A DNA stretch of 64,000 nucleotides from Negativicutes bacterium. GTDB lineage: Bacteria > Bacillota_C > Negativicutes > Sporomusales_B > JARLHX01. The translations under genes were made by a program, and so were the position numbers. The DNA is taken from contig JARLHY010000139.1 of NCBI GenBank assembly GCA_031292015.1, forward strand, positions 1 through 64,000. Direction: 5' to 3'. Below are positions 32,829-41,535 of this stretch, in pieces (the stretch's first letter is position 1; each line of letters opens with the position of its first letter). The notes under the pieces are model-generated. The model saw nothing but the letters and a program-made list of their open reading frames with translations, was not told the origin of the DNA and did no database searches.

Positions 32829-34034
32829 CTAGCGATACGTGATGGAAGCGTTGTCGGTGTTGGTCCAGAAATTGCCGCGGGTCAGCTTCGGGGTTCGGGT
32901 GTCGATGGCTGCAGCACTGACGATTTGCACGTTCTTGGTGCCACCTGTCAAAGCCTGGAGGGGCCAGTTGATGGAGCAGTAAGATGATCCGAAGTTGCCG
33001 TAGGGGTTGGCGTTGGTGTTGCAGTTTATTACGGTAGGCAGATTGACAGTAAGTTTGTACGAATTATTGTTGAGATTTTCAACAGACATTCCGTTGTACC
33101 GGGAATTGGTCCAGACCGGCCTGTCGATCAACACGGTTCCGGGAAGGATGACATCCCAGGTGTTGTAAATTTCCATACCCATATAGCTGCCGGTATCCTG
33201 GTGGCTGAGGATCGAAATACTTACAGGGGTCGTGGTACCTTTCAGCTTGATAAGGTCGATTGAGATGCCGTCGCCTTGGTTGGTGGCGGTGGAAGGGGCG
33301 GTGATGACTACATTTTGAAGGATATCGGTGATGGCGTTGGGCTCGATATCGAGGCCATGCTGCGGAGCGGTTCCGTTGGTGTTGGTCAGTTTAGGGCGGA
33401 TGATCTGAAGGTTGACGCCGCCGATGATCGTCAGTCCCTGCCGCCGGTTGTTATCGGAGACGATGTCGGTGAGGGTGATGCTCTGGCAGACTTTGCTGCC
33501 GATGGAACCGATATAGAATCCATCGCCCCAGCAGTTTTTGGCAGTCGTACCGGTAACAGAGACGCCGGTCGAACCCATGATTTTGACGCCGATGCCCCAT
33601 TCGCCGGTGGTTCCGGTATGGGTTGTGCGGTCACCCATCAGAACCCCGCTGGTTATGGTGACATTGCTGACGTTGTAGAGGTTTAACATAGTATAACTGG
33701 TGGAATTGTTGGCAATGGCTTTCAGGATGGTGGTCGGTGACATCTGCAGCGTGACGTTGCTTTTCAGGCAAATCGACTTTATGGCGTCGATCATATAGGT
33801 TCCAGCCGGGATGACTACTGTTCCGCCGGTGGCGGGAATGGCGTTGATGGCTGCCTGGATGGCGGCAGTATCATCCGCCACGCCGTCGCCCTTTGCTCCG
33901 TAGCTCAAGACGCTGAGGGTTGTGGCAGCCTCAGCCCGGGGGGGCTCGGAGATCAAAAACGCTATGGAAGTGACGACCATGCTCATAAGCACTACGAAGG
34001 TTACGAAGCGGAAGGAGTTGAATACTGATTTCAT
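32829..34034 (-). CDS. Secreted right-handed beta-helix protein, paralogue C
   Basis: A 401-residue protein with signal peptide (MKSVFNSFRFVTFVV...) and the same beta-helix. It differs from A and B at scattered sites, for instance PQHGLDIEPN in place of the PADGIDIEPN type, and a CLKSN and VCQS pair that adds cysteines. Its upstream region is the most diverged of the three: the -10 box is reduced to TAAAAT and the direct repeats are decayed, so it may be expressed differently. Confidence 0.8.
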   Translation of the reverse strand: MKSVFNSFRFVTFVVLMSMVVTSIAFLISEPPRAEAATTLSVLSYGAKGDGVADDTAAIQAAINAIPATGGTVVIPAGTYMIDAIKSICLKSNVTLQMSPTTILKAIANNSTSYTMLNLYNVSNVTITSGVLMGDRTTHTGTTGEWGIGVKIMGSTGVSVTGTTAKNCWGDGFYIGSIGSKVCQSITLTDIVSDNNRRQGLTIIGGVNLQIIRPKLTNTNGTAPQHGLDIEPNAITDILQNVVITAPSTATNQGDGISIDLIKLKGTTTPVSISILSHQDTGSYMGMEIYNTWDVILPGTVLIDRPVWTNSRYNGMSVENLNNNSYKLTVNLPTVINCNTNANPYGNFGSSYCSINWPLQALTGGTKNVQIVSAAAIDTRTPKLTRGNFWTNTDNASITYR

Positions 34035-34316
34035 ACATTCGACCTCTTTTCGTTTACTTGATGATGTTAATTTTAGACGTAATGCCGGAAAATTACTTGA
34101 GGCGCAGAGCCTAATTTCACAAGGTCTTTTCTTCTTGGCTTTTGGGGAGTTCAGATCTTTTTATGGATATATGAGTGTGCTTTCCATATATGAATCTTTT
34201 CCTTGATTTTTATGAAAAAGGTAACTCCTATCGATAAGTATAATAGTAGGAAATAAAAAAAGCGACACAATAATAGTAAAATATCGTTAAATATTGGTAA
34301 ATCGACAGAAAAAGCA

Positions 34317-34344
34317 TTGACTTTGATTTTGTTTATTTTATAAT
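34317..34344 (+). promoter_or_regulatory. Strong sigma-70-type promoter
   Basis: TTGACT (34317-34322), 16-base spacer, TATAAT (34339-34344), followed by a leader of about 220 bases. The region 34035-34316 upstream is AT-rich and holds the paralogue C promoter; I see no gene in it. Confidence 0.75.
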
Positions 34345-34488
34345 AAGAGTTGACGTAATATCAAAACTGAATGTAAAGCGGCCACTGAACTTTAAATTGT
34401 GAGGAGAGTTCCGGATAACAATTGTTTACCGTAACACCCGATAAATTATTGAAGGTTCAAAGGCAAACAAGCAAAGGACAGGCTTCAT

Positions 34489-34530
34489 CCCTTTTCTCTG
34501 CCGAAACGGCCACCAAAGGGTTGTTTTTTC
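34489..34530 (+). terminator. Terminator-like hairpin inside the leader (possible attenuator)
   Basis: CCCTTT pairs with AAAGGG, enclosing GCCG-aaa-CGGC, then TTGTTTTTTC. It stands between the promoter at 34317 and the gene at 34573. Confidence 0.5.
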
Positions 34531-34572
34531 ATCTGTTGATGTTGTTTTTTCCTGGAAGAGAGGGTCTAATAC

Positions 34573-35286
34573 TTGGATTCACTTGTTCAAACAGAGATGT
34601 TCACGATTCTCACCTCCGAGATGCGCCAAAACTTCGATCTGCCTGAATGCACTCTGCAGTGGGTCAAATGCCGCAAAAGTCTCCAGGTTGCGTATTTTAA
34701 AACGATGCCGTACAAGTGGGAACGGGAACTATTGGACAGAGGTGTCCGGTTCAGAACCGCATGGTCAATGGTCCACTATTTTGAGGACGAACGCAACAGC
34801 TTCATTGTGAAATATTGCGAGACACAGATGAAGGAAAAAATTGAAAAGCTGTTTTTCTGCTCGAGGAGCCAAGGCGATCCAAGCCATCTACAGCATCGCT
34901 TCATCATTCCGATGTACAAAAACTCAATTTGTAATTTAGGGGATAAATATAAGGCTGACGAGGCGGCTTATGCCCGCACGCTGGCCACAGCGATCAGTGA
35001 GAGGCTGGGAAGAGGACCAAGGCAGATGCAGGCATATGTCTTGGGTTCATCCGGGGTGGCATACCATTGGTCGGGACTTCTGTCCGTTGTGGAAAAAAAT
35101 GTGATGCAGCATTCGGCACTGAACCAGGAAATCGTGGAGATGGAGCAGATATTCAAACGTCTTCTTGCCGAAAGCGTATGTCAGGTGCATGATCTGCCTG
35201 CAGAAGTAAGTACATATGTTGTCTTTTCGGAAAAAATGTATCGCGACCAGGGGTTGATCTTAGTTTTTCCCGATGGCCTGAAGTAG
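34573..35286 (+). CDS. DUF2294/MpsC-like protein
   Basis: A 237-residue soluble protein that seems to hold two related halves. The second half has ISERLGRGPRQMQAYV, then LLSVVEKNVMQ, resembling the DUF2294 (MpsC-family) pattern GKGP...LT..E; the first half is more diverged. Some DUF2294 relatives are linked to inorganic carbon uptake, but no transporter partner is next to this gene, so no function is assigned. TTG 34573 follows GGAAGAGAGGG; ATG 34606 is the next in-frame choice. It precedes the polysaccharide cluster and is separated from it by a terminator. Confidence 0.5.
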   Translation: MDSLVQTEMFTILTSEMRQNFDLPECTLQWVKCRKSLQVAYFKTMPYKWERELLDRGVRFRTAWSMVHYFEDERNSFIVKYCETQMKEKIEKLFFCSRSQGDPSHLQHRFIIPMYKNSICNLGDKYKADEAAYARTLATAISERLGRGPRQMQAYVLGSSGVAYHWSGLLSVVEKNVMQHSALNQEIVEMEQIFKRLLAESVCQVHDLPAEVSTYVVFSEKMYRDQGLILVFPDGLK

Positions 35287-35357
35287 AATTGCCCGAGATC
35301 TGAATACGCCTGTATTGGCGTTCTATGCTTGGCCGTGTGAAACAAACTTGCCAAGAT

Positions 35358-35391
35358 AGCCGTCAGAAAAGACTTTTCTGGTGGTTTTTTT
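35358..35391 (+). terminator. Rho-independent terminator
   Basis: CC-gt-CAGAAAA-gac-TTTTCTG-gt-GG followed by seven T. The polysaccharide cluster begins about 100 bases later. Confidence 0.8.
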
Positions 35392-35492
35392 GTCTTCTTT
35401 TAAGAAGATCCAAGTTCATTCCAATAACAAAATCCAGTAACTTTTGCTGCTGAAGTGATCAAATTACGAGTGTGATACAGGGGTGGATAAAC

Positions 35493-36650
35493 ATGGAAAA
35501 CTTTTTGCCGTTTGCGTTGCCTGATATAGGGGAGGACGAGATTAACGAAGTCATAGACTCCATAAGATCAGGCTGGCTTACCACCGGCCCGAAAACTGCC
35601 CAATTCGAGCGGGATTTTGCTGCCTTTTTAAGTGACGGTTCAGTTCATGCCCTTGCCGTAAATTCAGCGACCGCCGGCTTGCATCTTGCGCTGGAGGCGG
35701 TTGGCATTCAGCCCGGGGATGAAGTCATTACAACGCCTTACACATTTACGGCAACTGCTGAAGTCATACGGTATCTGGGGGCCCATCCGGTATTTGTCGA
35801 TATCGAGCCAGGCTCGTTTAACATCGACGCTGCTAAAGTTGAGGCGGCGATCACAGCACGGACAAGGGCAATCATTCCGGTGCATGTTGGCGGGTTAGCC
35901 TGCGATATGGGTGAAATACTGGCTATTGCCCGCAAGCATAAATTGAAAGTCATCGAAGATGCCGCCCATGCGCTGCCGACTACGTTCGGCGGGGAACTGA
36001 TCGGCACACTGGATAGCGACGCTACTGTGTTCAGCTTTTATGCAACGAAAACCATTACTACCGGCGAAGGCGGCATGGTTGTGACCCGTAATGAGGAAAT
36101 CGCCAACCGCTGCCGCACAATGCGGCTACATGGTATCAGCCGCGATGTGTTCAACCGGTACACGTCTACAAAACCTAATTGGCACTATGAAGTGATAGCG
36201 CCGGGGTTTAAGTATAACCTTACCGATATTGCGGCGTCCATAGGGATTCATCAATTGAAGAAGGCTTGGCCTTTTCAAAAAAAACGCCAGCAAATGGCTG
36301 AGAAATATAATGAAGAATTCAAACAGTTACCGCTCCTGCTGCCGCCTCAGCCGCTGGAAAAAGATGTTAACGCCTGGCATTTGTACATAATCCGGTTGAA
36401 AGAATCTTCCGCCGTAAGCAGAAACGAGTTTATTCAGTGCATGGCCGACAAGGGCATAGGGTGCAGCGTTCATTATATTCCACTGCATTTACACCCATAC
36501 TGGCGTGAAAGATATCATTTAAGTTCCGGCGACTTTCCCCTTGCCTCAGCTGCTTATGAAAAGGCAGTGAGTTTGCCAATTTACACCAAAATGTCGGATG
36601 AAGACCAAAATAAGGTCGTTCAGGCAGTGAAAGAGATTCTTATGGTATGA
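35493..36650 (+). CDS. DegT/DnrJ/EryC1-family sugar aminotransferase
   Basis: A 385-residue PLP enzyme. The pyridoxal lysine lies in [15 protein letters not shown], the cofactor Asp in [10 protein letters not shown], and [14 protein letters not shown] is a late family motif. It transfers an amino group to a keto-sugar nucleotide, as ArnB or PglE do. The PglF-type dehydratase 4 kb downstream could supply a 4-keto-6-deoxy sugar. ATG 35493 follows GGGGTGG. First gene of the exopolysaccharide cluster. Confidence 0.85.
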   Translation: MENFLPFALPDIGEDEINEVIDSIRSGWLTTGPKTAQFERDFAAFLSDGSVHALAVNSATAGLHLALEAVGIQPGDEVITTPYTFTATAEVIRYLGAHPVFVDIEPGSFNIDAAKVEAAITARTRAIIPVHVGGLACDMGEILAIARKHKLKVIEDAAHALPTTFGGELIGTLDSDATVFSFYATKTITTGEGGMVVTRNEEIANRCRTMRLHGISRDVFNRYTSTKPNWHYEVIAPGFKYNLTDIAASIGIHQLKKAWPFQKKRQQMAEKYNEEFKQLPLLLPPQPLEKDVNAWHLYIIRLKESSAVSRNEFIQCMADKGIGCSVHYIPLHLHPYWRERYHLSSGDFPLASAAYEKAVSLPIYTKMSDEDQNKVVQAVKEILMV

Positions 36651-36742
36651 ATGGTCTGATTTTATCGAGTGGAACTGGTGAGTAAGCCAGCAGATTCAAC
36701 TGTAAGGATAAGATAAAAACAAACTATGAGGAGGGTCTTGGG

Positions 36743-37384
36743 GTGAAAAGTTGGGTAGTCATTTTCGTGGCATTATTCATGTTGGTTTCGCCTGTTGCAC
36801 AGGCAGCGGGTTACGTATTGCGCGCCGGCGATGCCCTGGACATCAATGTGATGGGGTTTGACGAACTGAACCAGAAACCAGCCGGAGGAACGGTAATTCG
36901 CCCGGACGGGACGATCTCATTTCCCTTTGTGGGCGAGTTAATGGCCCAAGGCCTTACAGCGGGGGAACTGGGGGAATATCTTGCCACAGAGCTGAAACGA
37001 TACTATAACGATCCGATGGTCACGGTTAACGTATTGAAGTTCAATACAACCCGGGTATATGTATTAGGAGAGGTCAACAGGCCCGGATTATATGAATTGG
37101 ACAGGCATCGCAATCTGACTGAGGCGCTCGGGCTGGCGGGAGGGTGGACCAAGGATGCCGCCAAGACCAAGATCCTTATCATACATATTGATAAAAAGGG
37201 AACCCCGGATAAGATCAACCTGATGGAGCTTTTGAAGAAAGGGGATCTTAGCCAGAATCCGACCCTAAGCGAGGGGGATATCATCTACTTGTCCGACAAT
37301 GGTCGTGTCAATATTGCTCAAGACATCCTTCCATATGTCACTACTGCCTATTTGACCAGGTATTACTGGAATGGCAGACCCTAG
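36743..37384 (+). CDS. Polysaccharide export protein (Wza-like, Poly_export/SLBB)
   Basis: A 213-residue protein with a cleavable signal peptide (1-21), a Poly_export domain (YVLRAGDALDINVMG, VIRPDGTISFP) and an SLBB domain (VYVLGEVNRPGLYEL). It is shorter than Escherichia coli Wza and lacks a lipobox Cys and the C-terminal amphipathic helix of the outer-membrane channel, but ends in a Tyr-rich stretch. It links the inner-membrane export system to the outer membrane, which supports a diderm host. GTG start after GAGGAGGGTC. Confidence 0.85.
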   Translation: MKSWVVIFVALFMLVSPVAQAAGYVLRAGDALDINVMGFDELNQKPAGGTVIRPDGTISFPFVGELMAQGLTAGELGEYLATELKRYYNDPMVTVNVLKFNTTRVYVLGEVNRPGLYELDRHRNLTEALGLAGGWTKDAAKTKILIIHIDKKGTPDKINLMELLKKGDLSQNPTLSEGDIIYLSDNGRVNIAQDILPYVTTAYLTRYYWNGRP

Positions 37385-37450
37385 AATCAATGGCGTCTAC
37401 TGTCAGCAAATGGCCGCTTGAATGTCATCCATCCGTATGGGAGGTAGATT

Positions 37451-38881
37451 ATGGAAAACGGGAAAATTGAACTAAAACAGTTATTAGAGGTTATCAATCG
37501 GCGACGAAAGGAAGTATATCGCATTATCGTCGTCGCGATTGCGATTGCCATCGTTTATAACCTTGTAGCCCCGGTAAGGTATGAAGCTGTTGTCAATATC
37601 CGGATTAATCCCCACAGTGCGAGTGAGCCGGTGAATCCAACCGTCTCAGCGCCGCAGGAAGACCAGCAGACAAAGCTGCTTACCACTGCGGAAATCATCA
37701 AAAGCCGGTCGGTAATGGATGCTGTGATCAGCCAACTTTACGGTGATCTGCCTGAAGAAAATAGGCCGAGCGCTGATGCTCTCCAGCGTGCTGTCACGGT
37801 AACTCCGGTAAGAAACACAGCCATACTGAATATCGGGGTCCAGGCTAATTCGCCACAAGAGGCCCAGAATCTCGGCAATACACTGGTAAAAGTATTTCTC
37901 CAGCGGATGGCTGAGCTTGCTCAGGCGGAAGGCAAAGATACGCGGGTTTTCATTGGCGAACGCCTGGCGGAAGCTAAAAAGAATCTCGCTAAAGCTGAGG
38001 CGGATCTGGTCGCGTACAAGAAAGACAAAAAAACGATTTCTGTCAGCGATCAAACCAGAAATTTCATGGAACAGCAGGCTGCTTTGAAGAAACTGGAAAT
38101 AGAAAACCAGCTTTCTGTCAATTCTGCCGGGGCTAAACTCGCGGATGTGAGAAGCCAGATATCCCAGCAAAATCCGGGTTTTGTGGCCGATAGTCTTCTG
38201 ATTCAGCAGTACAAGAGCAGATTAGCGGATCAAGAGTCAGAACTTATTATCGCCAAAAGCCATTATTCCGATATTCATCCGAAAGTCGTCGGCTTAACAG
38301 CGGCTGTCGCCGAAACCAGGAGCAAACTGAATGCGGAAATCTCCCATGTAGTGAAAGCGGAAGCGCCTTCCAGCAATCCGGTCTATCAGGGTATGCTGCA
38401 GAACAGGATTCAGGCCGAAGCCGACCTGGCTGTCGCTATGGGCCAACGGCAGGCTCTTTCTTCTGCCAAAGCCCAAAGTGAAGCCGATCTGAGCGCCATT
38501 CCAGAGCGGGAGCAGGGTTTGGCGCGCGTGCTGAGGGATTATACCGTTGCCGAGGAAGCGTATACGATGCTGGCTAAGCGCTATGATCAGGCCCGCATCG
38601 AAGAGGTGATGCAGCCGACCAACGTGCAGGTTGTCGACATGGCTGCCCTGCCGGACAGGCCTGTACGGCCCAGAAAGGTTCTGAACCTAGCCATGGCGGC
38701 GGTTCTGGGACTCTTTGGCGGTATCCTGCTCATTTTTGTCCTTGACTATTTCCGTAAGACCATCGATAGCGCCGAGGATGTAAGACGTTATCTGGGACTG
38801 CGCGTTATAGGCAGTATTCCCAGCTATAACCAGTATAATCCGAAAGAAAAGATGTCGTGGTGGCGGAAGCTTTGGCGATAG
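37451..38881 (+). CDS. Wzz/GumC-type chain-length and export regulator (PCP)
   Basis: A 476-residue polysaccharide co-polymerase: one membrane helix at about 24-42, a long periplasmic domain with coiled coil (about 175-380), and a second helix at about 412-432 followed by a short cytoplasmic tail. The P-rich VDMAALPDRPVRPRK before helix 2 is typical. It lacks the fused kinase domain, which is encoded separately by the next gene, as in Gram-positive CpsC/CpsD pairs. Confidence 0.85.
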   Translation: MENGKIELKQLLEVINRRRKEVYRIIVVAIAIAIVYNLVAPVRYEAVVNIRINPHSASEPVNPTVSAPQEDQQTKLLTTAEIIKSRSVMDAVISQLYGDLPEENRPSADALQRAVTVTPVRNTAILNIGVQANSPQEAQNLGNTLVKVFLQRMAELAQAEGKDTRVFIGERLAEAKKNLAKAEADLVAYKKDKKTISVSDQTRNFMEQQAALKKLEIENQLSVNSAGAKLADVRSQISQQNPGFVADSLLIQQYKSRLADQESELIIAKSHYSDIHPKVVGLTAAVAETRSKLNAEISHVVKAEAPSSNPVYQGMLQNRIQAEADLAVAMGQRQALSSAKAQSEADLSAIPEREQGLARVLRDYTVAEEAYTMLAKRYDQARIEEVMQPTNVQVVDMAALPDRPVRPRKVLNLAMAAVLGLFGGILLIFVLDYFRKTIDSAEDVRRYLGLRVIGSIPSYNQYNPKEKMSWWRKLWR

Positions 38882-38908
38882 CTGAACCGAAATCCAGGGA
38901 GGTAAATT

Positions 38909-39592
38909 ATGGCTAAGATAACCGGCGATAGATACGTTATCAGGGACAGGGAGCAGTCGTCAGTGGCGGAAGCCTTTCGGAGTCTGGTATCCTCTTTGCA
39001 GGAGGCAAATCTGGAAGGGAAAATGCAAACCGTATTGTTTACCGGGGCTGCTGCGGGAGACGGTGCGGCGATGACGGCTGTGAACACAGCGGTAAATCTT
39101 GCCTATGGAGGCAAAAAAGTCGTTTTGATCGATTGCGACTTGCGCAGGCCAGTTATTCACGAAGTATTCGGGTTGTCCAACAAGGGCGTCAGCAATATCG
39201 TTCAGCAAGGGATGACTCTGCCGCAAGTCATACAAGACAGCGGAATTCCCAGATTACTCGTACTGGCCGGGGGACCGGCAGCCAAACGCCCTATTGAAGT
39301 ACTTTCAGACCCTTCGGTCCGTGAGATGTTTTCCGATTTGAAAGCCGAGGCGGACTACGTTTTAATCAACAGTTCGCCGCTATTGTTCGAGGGAAATGCC
39401 ATACAGTCCGATGCCTGTGTCTTGGCTGCCAAGGTAGACGGAGTAGTGCTGGTTCTCGACAGCAATGCGGTACGCGTGCAAGCCGCCAAGAAGGCCCTGG
39501 AGCTTCTTCAGGGAGCCAGAGCCAAGATCATTGGCAGTGTGCTGAATGACGTTAAAGTCGATTCAGACTTTATTTATCACGGTTCCACTTAA
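38909..39592 (+). CDS. CpsD/CapB-type tyrosine-kinase homologue with degenerate Walker A
   Basis: A 227-residue BY-kinase fold protein. Walker A' is intact (VVLIDCDLRRP, 71-81), but the P-loop reads TGAAAGDGAAMTA (45-57), without the Lys and Ser/Thr of the usual GEGKS/T. The C-terminus has one Tyr only (FIYHGST) in place of a Tyr cluster. It may bind nucleotide poorly or not hydrolyse it, and could act as a structural partner of the PCP protein just upstream (inference). Confidence 0.8.
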   Translation: MAKITGDRYVIRDREQSSVAEAFRSLVSSLQEANLEGKMQTVLFTGAAAGDGAAMTAVNTAVNLAYGGKKVVLIDCDLRRPVIHEVFGLSNKGVSNIVQQGMTLPQVIQDSGIPRLLVLAGGPAAKRPIEVLSDPSVREMFSDLKAEADYVLINSSPLLFEGNAIQSDACVLAAKVDGVVLVLDSNAVRVQAAKKALELLQGARAKIIGSVLNDVKVDSDFIYHGST

Positions 39593-39632
39593 TAGCCTGA
39601 AAGGGCGATGTGTAACCGGGGGAGGGACGCAG

Positions 39633-41495
39633 ATGCGACGATATTTATTTCTGGCCAGTCAGATGACGGCCGACACGGTAATATTAGTGATGGCGCCATT
39701 CATTGCCCTGTATTTACGTTTCGAAGGCGTGACGGATGGGGTATATTTCCAACAATTGGTACTGTATTTGCCGGTGATTGTTGGAGTACAGCTTTTGATT
39801 TTCAATGCCTTCAGGCTGTACCGCCGGTTGTGGGAATATGCGGGAATCTATGAGCTTGTTGCCATTGTGGGAGCGTCGGTTTCCGGCACGATCGTTCTGC
39901 TTATACTGGCGATTGCCGGTGGCGTCAATATGCCAAGGAGCTTATATTTGCTCAATGCGGTTTTGACTATTGTCATGGTGGGGGCCGTCAGGCTTGCTAT
40001 CCGGCAGGCCTACCATCACCGGAATGAACTGCTGACGGCATTTCGCGGCGAACGGGTACTCATTGTCGGTGCCGGGAGCGCTGGAATAGCTATCGTCAAA
40101 GAAATCCGCGGGCATAGCGACACAAACAGAAAGATAGTAGGATTTATCGATGACAACCCGGCCAAACGCGGCAAAATTCTCAATGGGGTCAAGGTGCTGG
40201 GCGGCAAGGGCGATATCAAGAGCATCGTCGTTGAACGGCAAGTACAGGAGATCATAGTTGCCGTTCCTTCTGCCAGCAGCAAACAGGTCCGGGAAATCAT
40301 CCAGTTATGCCGGGAGACAAAATGCCGGGTTAAAATTGTTCCATCCTTGCGTGAAGTGCTTGACGGTATGGTTACCATGCGCCAGCTGAGGGATATAAAA
40401 ATCGAAGATTTGCTTGGGCGGGAGCCAGTCAGACTGGATACCACTCTTATGAGCGCGTGTTTGGCGCACAGACGGGTTTTGGTGACCGGGGCCGGCGGGT
40501 CGATAGGATCGGAATTATGCCGCAAGATCGCTGCCTTGTTTCCGGCGAAACTATATCTGCTGGGCAAGAGCGAGAACAATATCTTTGAGATTGAGCGGGA
40601 ACTGCGGGCGCAGCATGGTCATCTGGAGATTGTTCCAATCATTGCGGATATTTGCGATGAGAAACGGATCCGTAAGTTATTTGGAGAACTGCAGCCGGAG
40701 ATCGTTTTCCACGCGGCGGCGCATAAACATGTGCCACTGATGGAGGCTCAGCCGGCAGAAGCGGTGCGCAATAACATATTTGGTACAAGAAATGTTGCCG
40801 AGGCTGCCGTGGCCGCAGGGGTAGACCGTTTTGTAATGATCTCCTCGGATAAGGCCGTCAATCCCACAAGTATCATGGGGGTAACGAAACGAGTAGCCGA
40901 AATGATCTGTTGCGGTATGAATGGCAAGGGCGAAACCAAGTTCGCCGCGGTCCGGTTCGGCAACGTATTAGGCAGCCGGGGCAGCGTGGTTCCGTTATTC
41001 CGCAGGCTGATCGCCCGGGGAAAAACGATACCGATTACCCATCCTGAGATGCGGCGCTTTTTCATGACAATACCCGAGGCGGCCCAGCTTGTGCTGCAGG
41101 CGGGGGCTATGGCCCAGGGCGGCGAGGTATTTGTCCTGGATATGGGAGAACCTGTTAAAATACTGGACTTGGCTTGCAGATTGATTGAACTCACAGGCCT
41201 GACGCCCTATAAAGACATCCCGATTGAATTCACAGGTCTGCGGCCTGGCGAGAAATTGTTCGAGGAACTGCTGACCGCGGAAGAAGGCAGCCTGGCGACC
41301 AAGCATGAGAAGATCTATGTGGCCAACCTGAAAAGAGTGGATGAAAAGAAACTCCATGAAGCGCTGGCTTTTCTGAAGAATGCTGACGATACCGATAAAA
41401 TTGTGGCTTCGCTGAGTAAAATGGTCCCAACATACCAGAGTCCCAGGATTGAACGGCTGCGGGTGGTTGATGGGACGGACCATAAAGCGTTGTAG
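39633..41495 (+). CDS. Membrane-bound nucleotide-sugar 4,6-dehydratase (PglF/WbpM/CapD family)
   Basis: A 620-residue protein with four N-terminal membrane helices (1-125), a CoA-binding-like Rossmann domain (VLIVGAGSAGIAIV) and a C-terminal short-chain dehydratase domain (VLVTGAGGSIGSELC). The active-site segment SIMGVTK has Met in place of the usual Tyr, as in PglF and WbpM. These enzymes convert UDP-GlcNAc to a 4-keto-6-deoxy sugar, feeding the aminotransferase at the start of the cluster. ATG 39633 follows GGGGGAGGGACGC. Confidence 0.9.
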   Translation: MRRYLFLASQMTADTVILVMAPFIALYLRFEGVTDGVYFQQLVLYLPVIVGVQLLIFNAFRLYRRLWEYAGIYELVAIVGASVSGTIVLLILAIAGGVNMPRSLYLLNAVLTIVMVGAVRLAIRQAYHHRNELLTAFRGERVLIVGAGSAGIAIVKEIRGHSDTNRKIVGFIDDNPAKRGKILNGVKVLGGKGDIKSIVVERQVQEIIVAVPSASSKQVREIIQLCRETKCRVKIVPSLREVLDGMVTMRQLRDIKIEDLLGREPVRLDTTLMSACLAHRRVLVTGAGGSIGSELCRKIAALFPAKLYLLGKSENNIFEIERELRAQHGHLEIVPIIADICDEKRIRKLFGELQPEIVFHAAAHKHVPLMEAQPAEAVRNNIFGTRNVAEAAVAAGVDRFVMISSDKAVNPTSIMGVTKRVAEMICCGMNGKGETKFAAVRFGNVLGSRGSVVPLFRRLIARGKTIPITHPEMRRFFMTIPEAAQLVLQAGAMAQGGEVFVLDMGEPVKILDLACRLIELTGLTPYKDIPIEFTGLRPGEKLFEELLTAEEGSLATKHEKIYVANLKRVDEKKLHEALAFLKNADDTDKIVASLSKMVPTYQSPRIERLRVVDGTDHKAL

Positions 41496-41535
41496 TAAGA
41501 AAGCAGGTAGTTCAGCTGGCGAAAGGAAATGAGAA

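Larger units (their letters stand above)
29596..34240 (-). repeat. Tandem triplication of a 1.56 kb beta-helix gene unit
   Basis: Three units, each made of a terminator hairpin, a conserved 60-base trailer (CGCTGCCGCG..CCGGCGGAAAGGATAAGG), the coding sequence and an upstream region with a conserved CTTGAAGCGCA-type box. Terminators start at about 29596, 31164 and 32725, a period near 1565 bases. The first two units keep upstream TAGGACTT repeats; the third has them only in decayed form. Confidence 0.85.

Noticed and set aside
34355..34520. c-di-GMP (GEMM) riboswitch in the leader before 34573
   Set aside because: GGCAAAC and TGCCGAAA are reminiscent, but they are only about 45 bases apart and the conserved GGACGCAAAGCC core is missing.
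34422..34646. 74-residue frame in the same leader
   Set aside because: The ribosome site is too far away, composition is not protein-like, and it runs over the start of the next gene.
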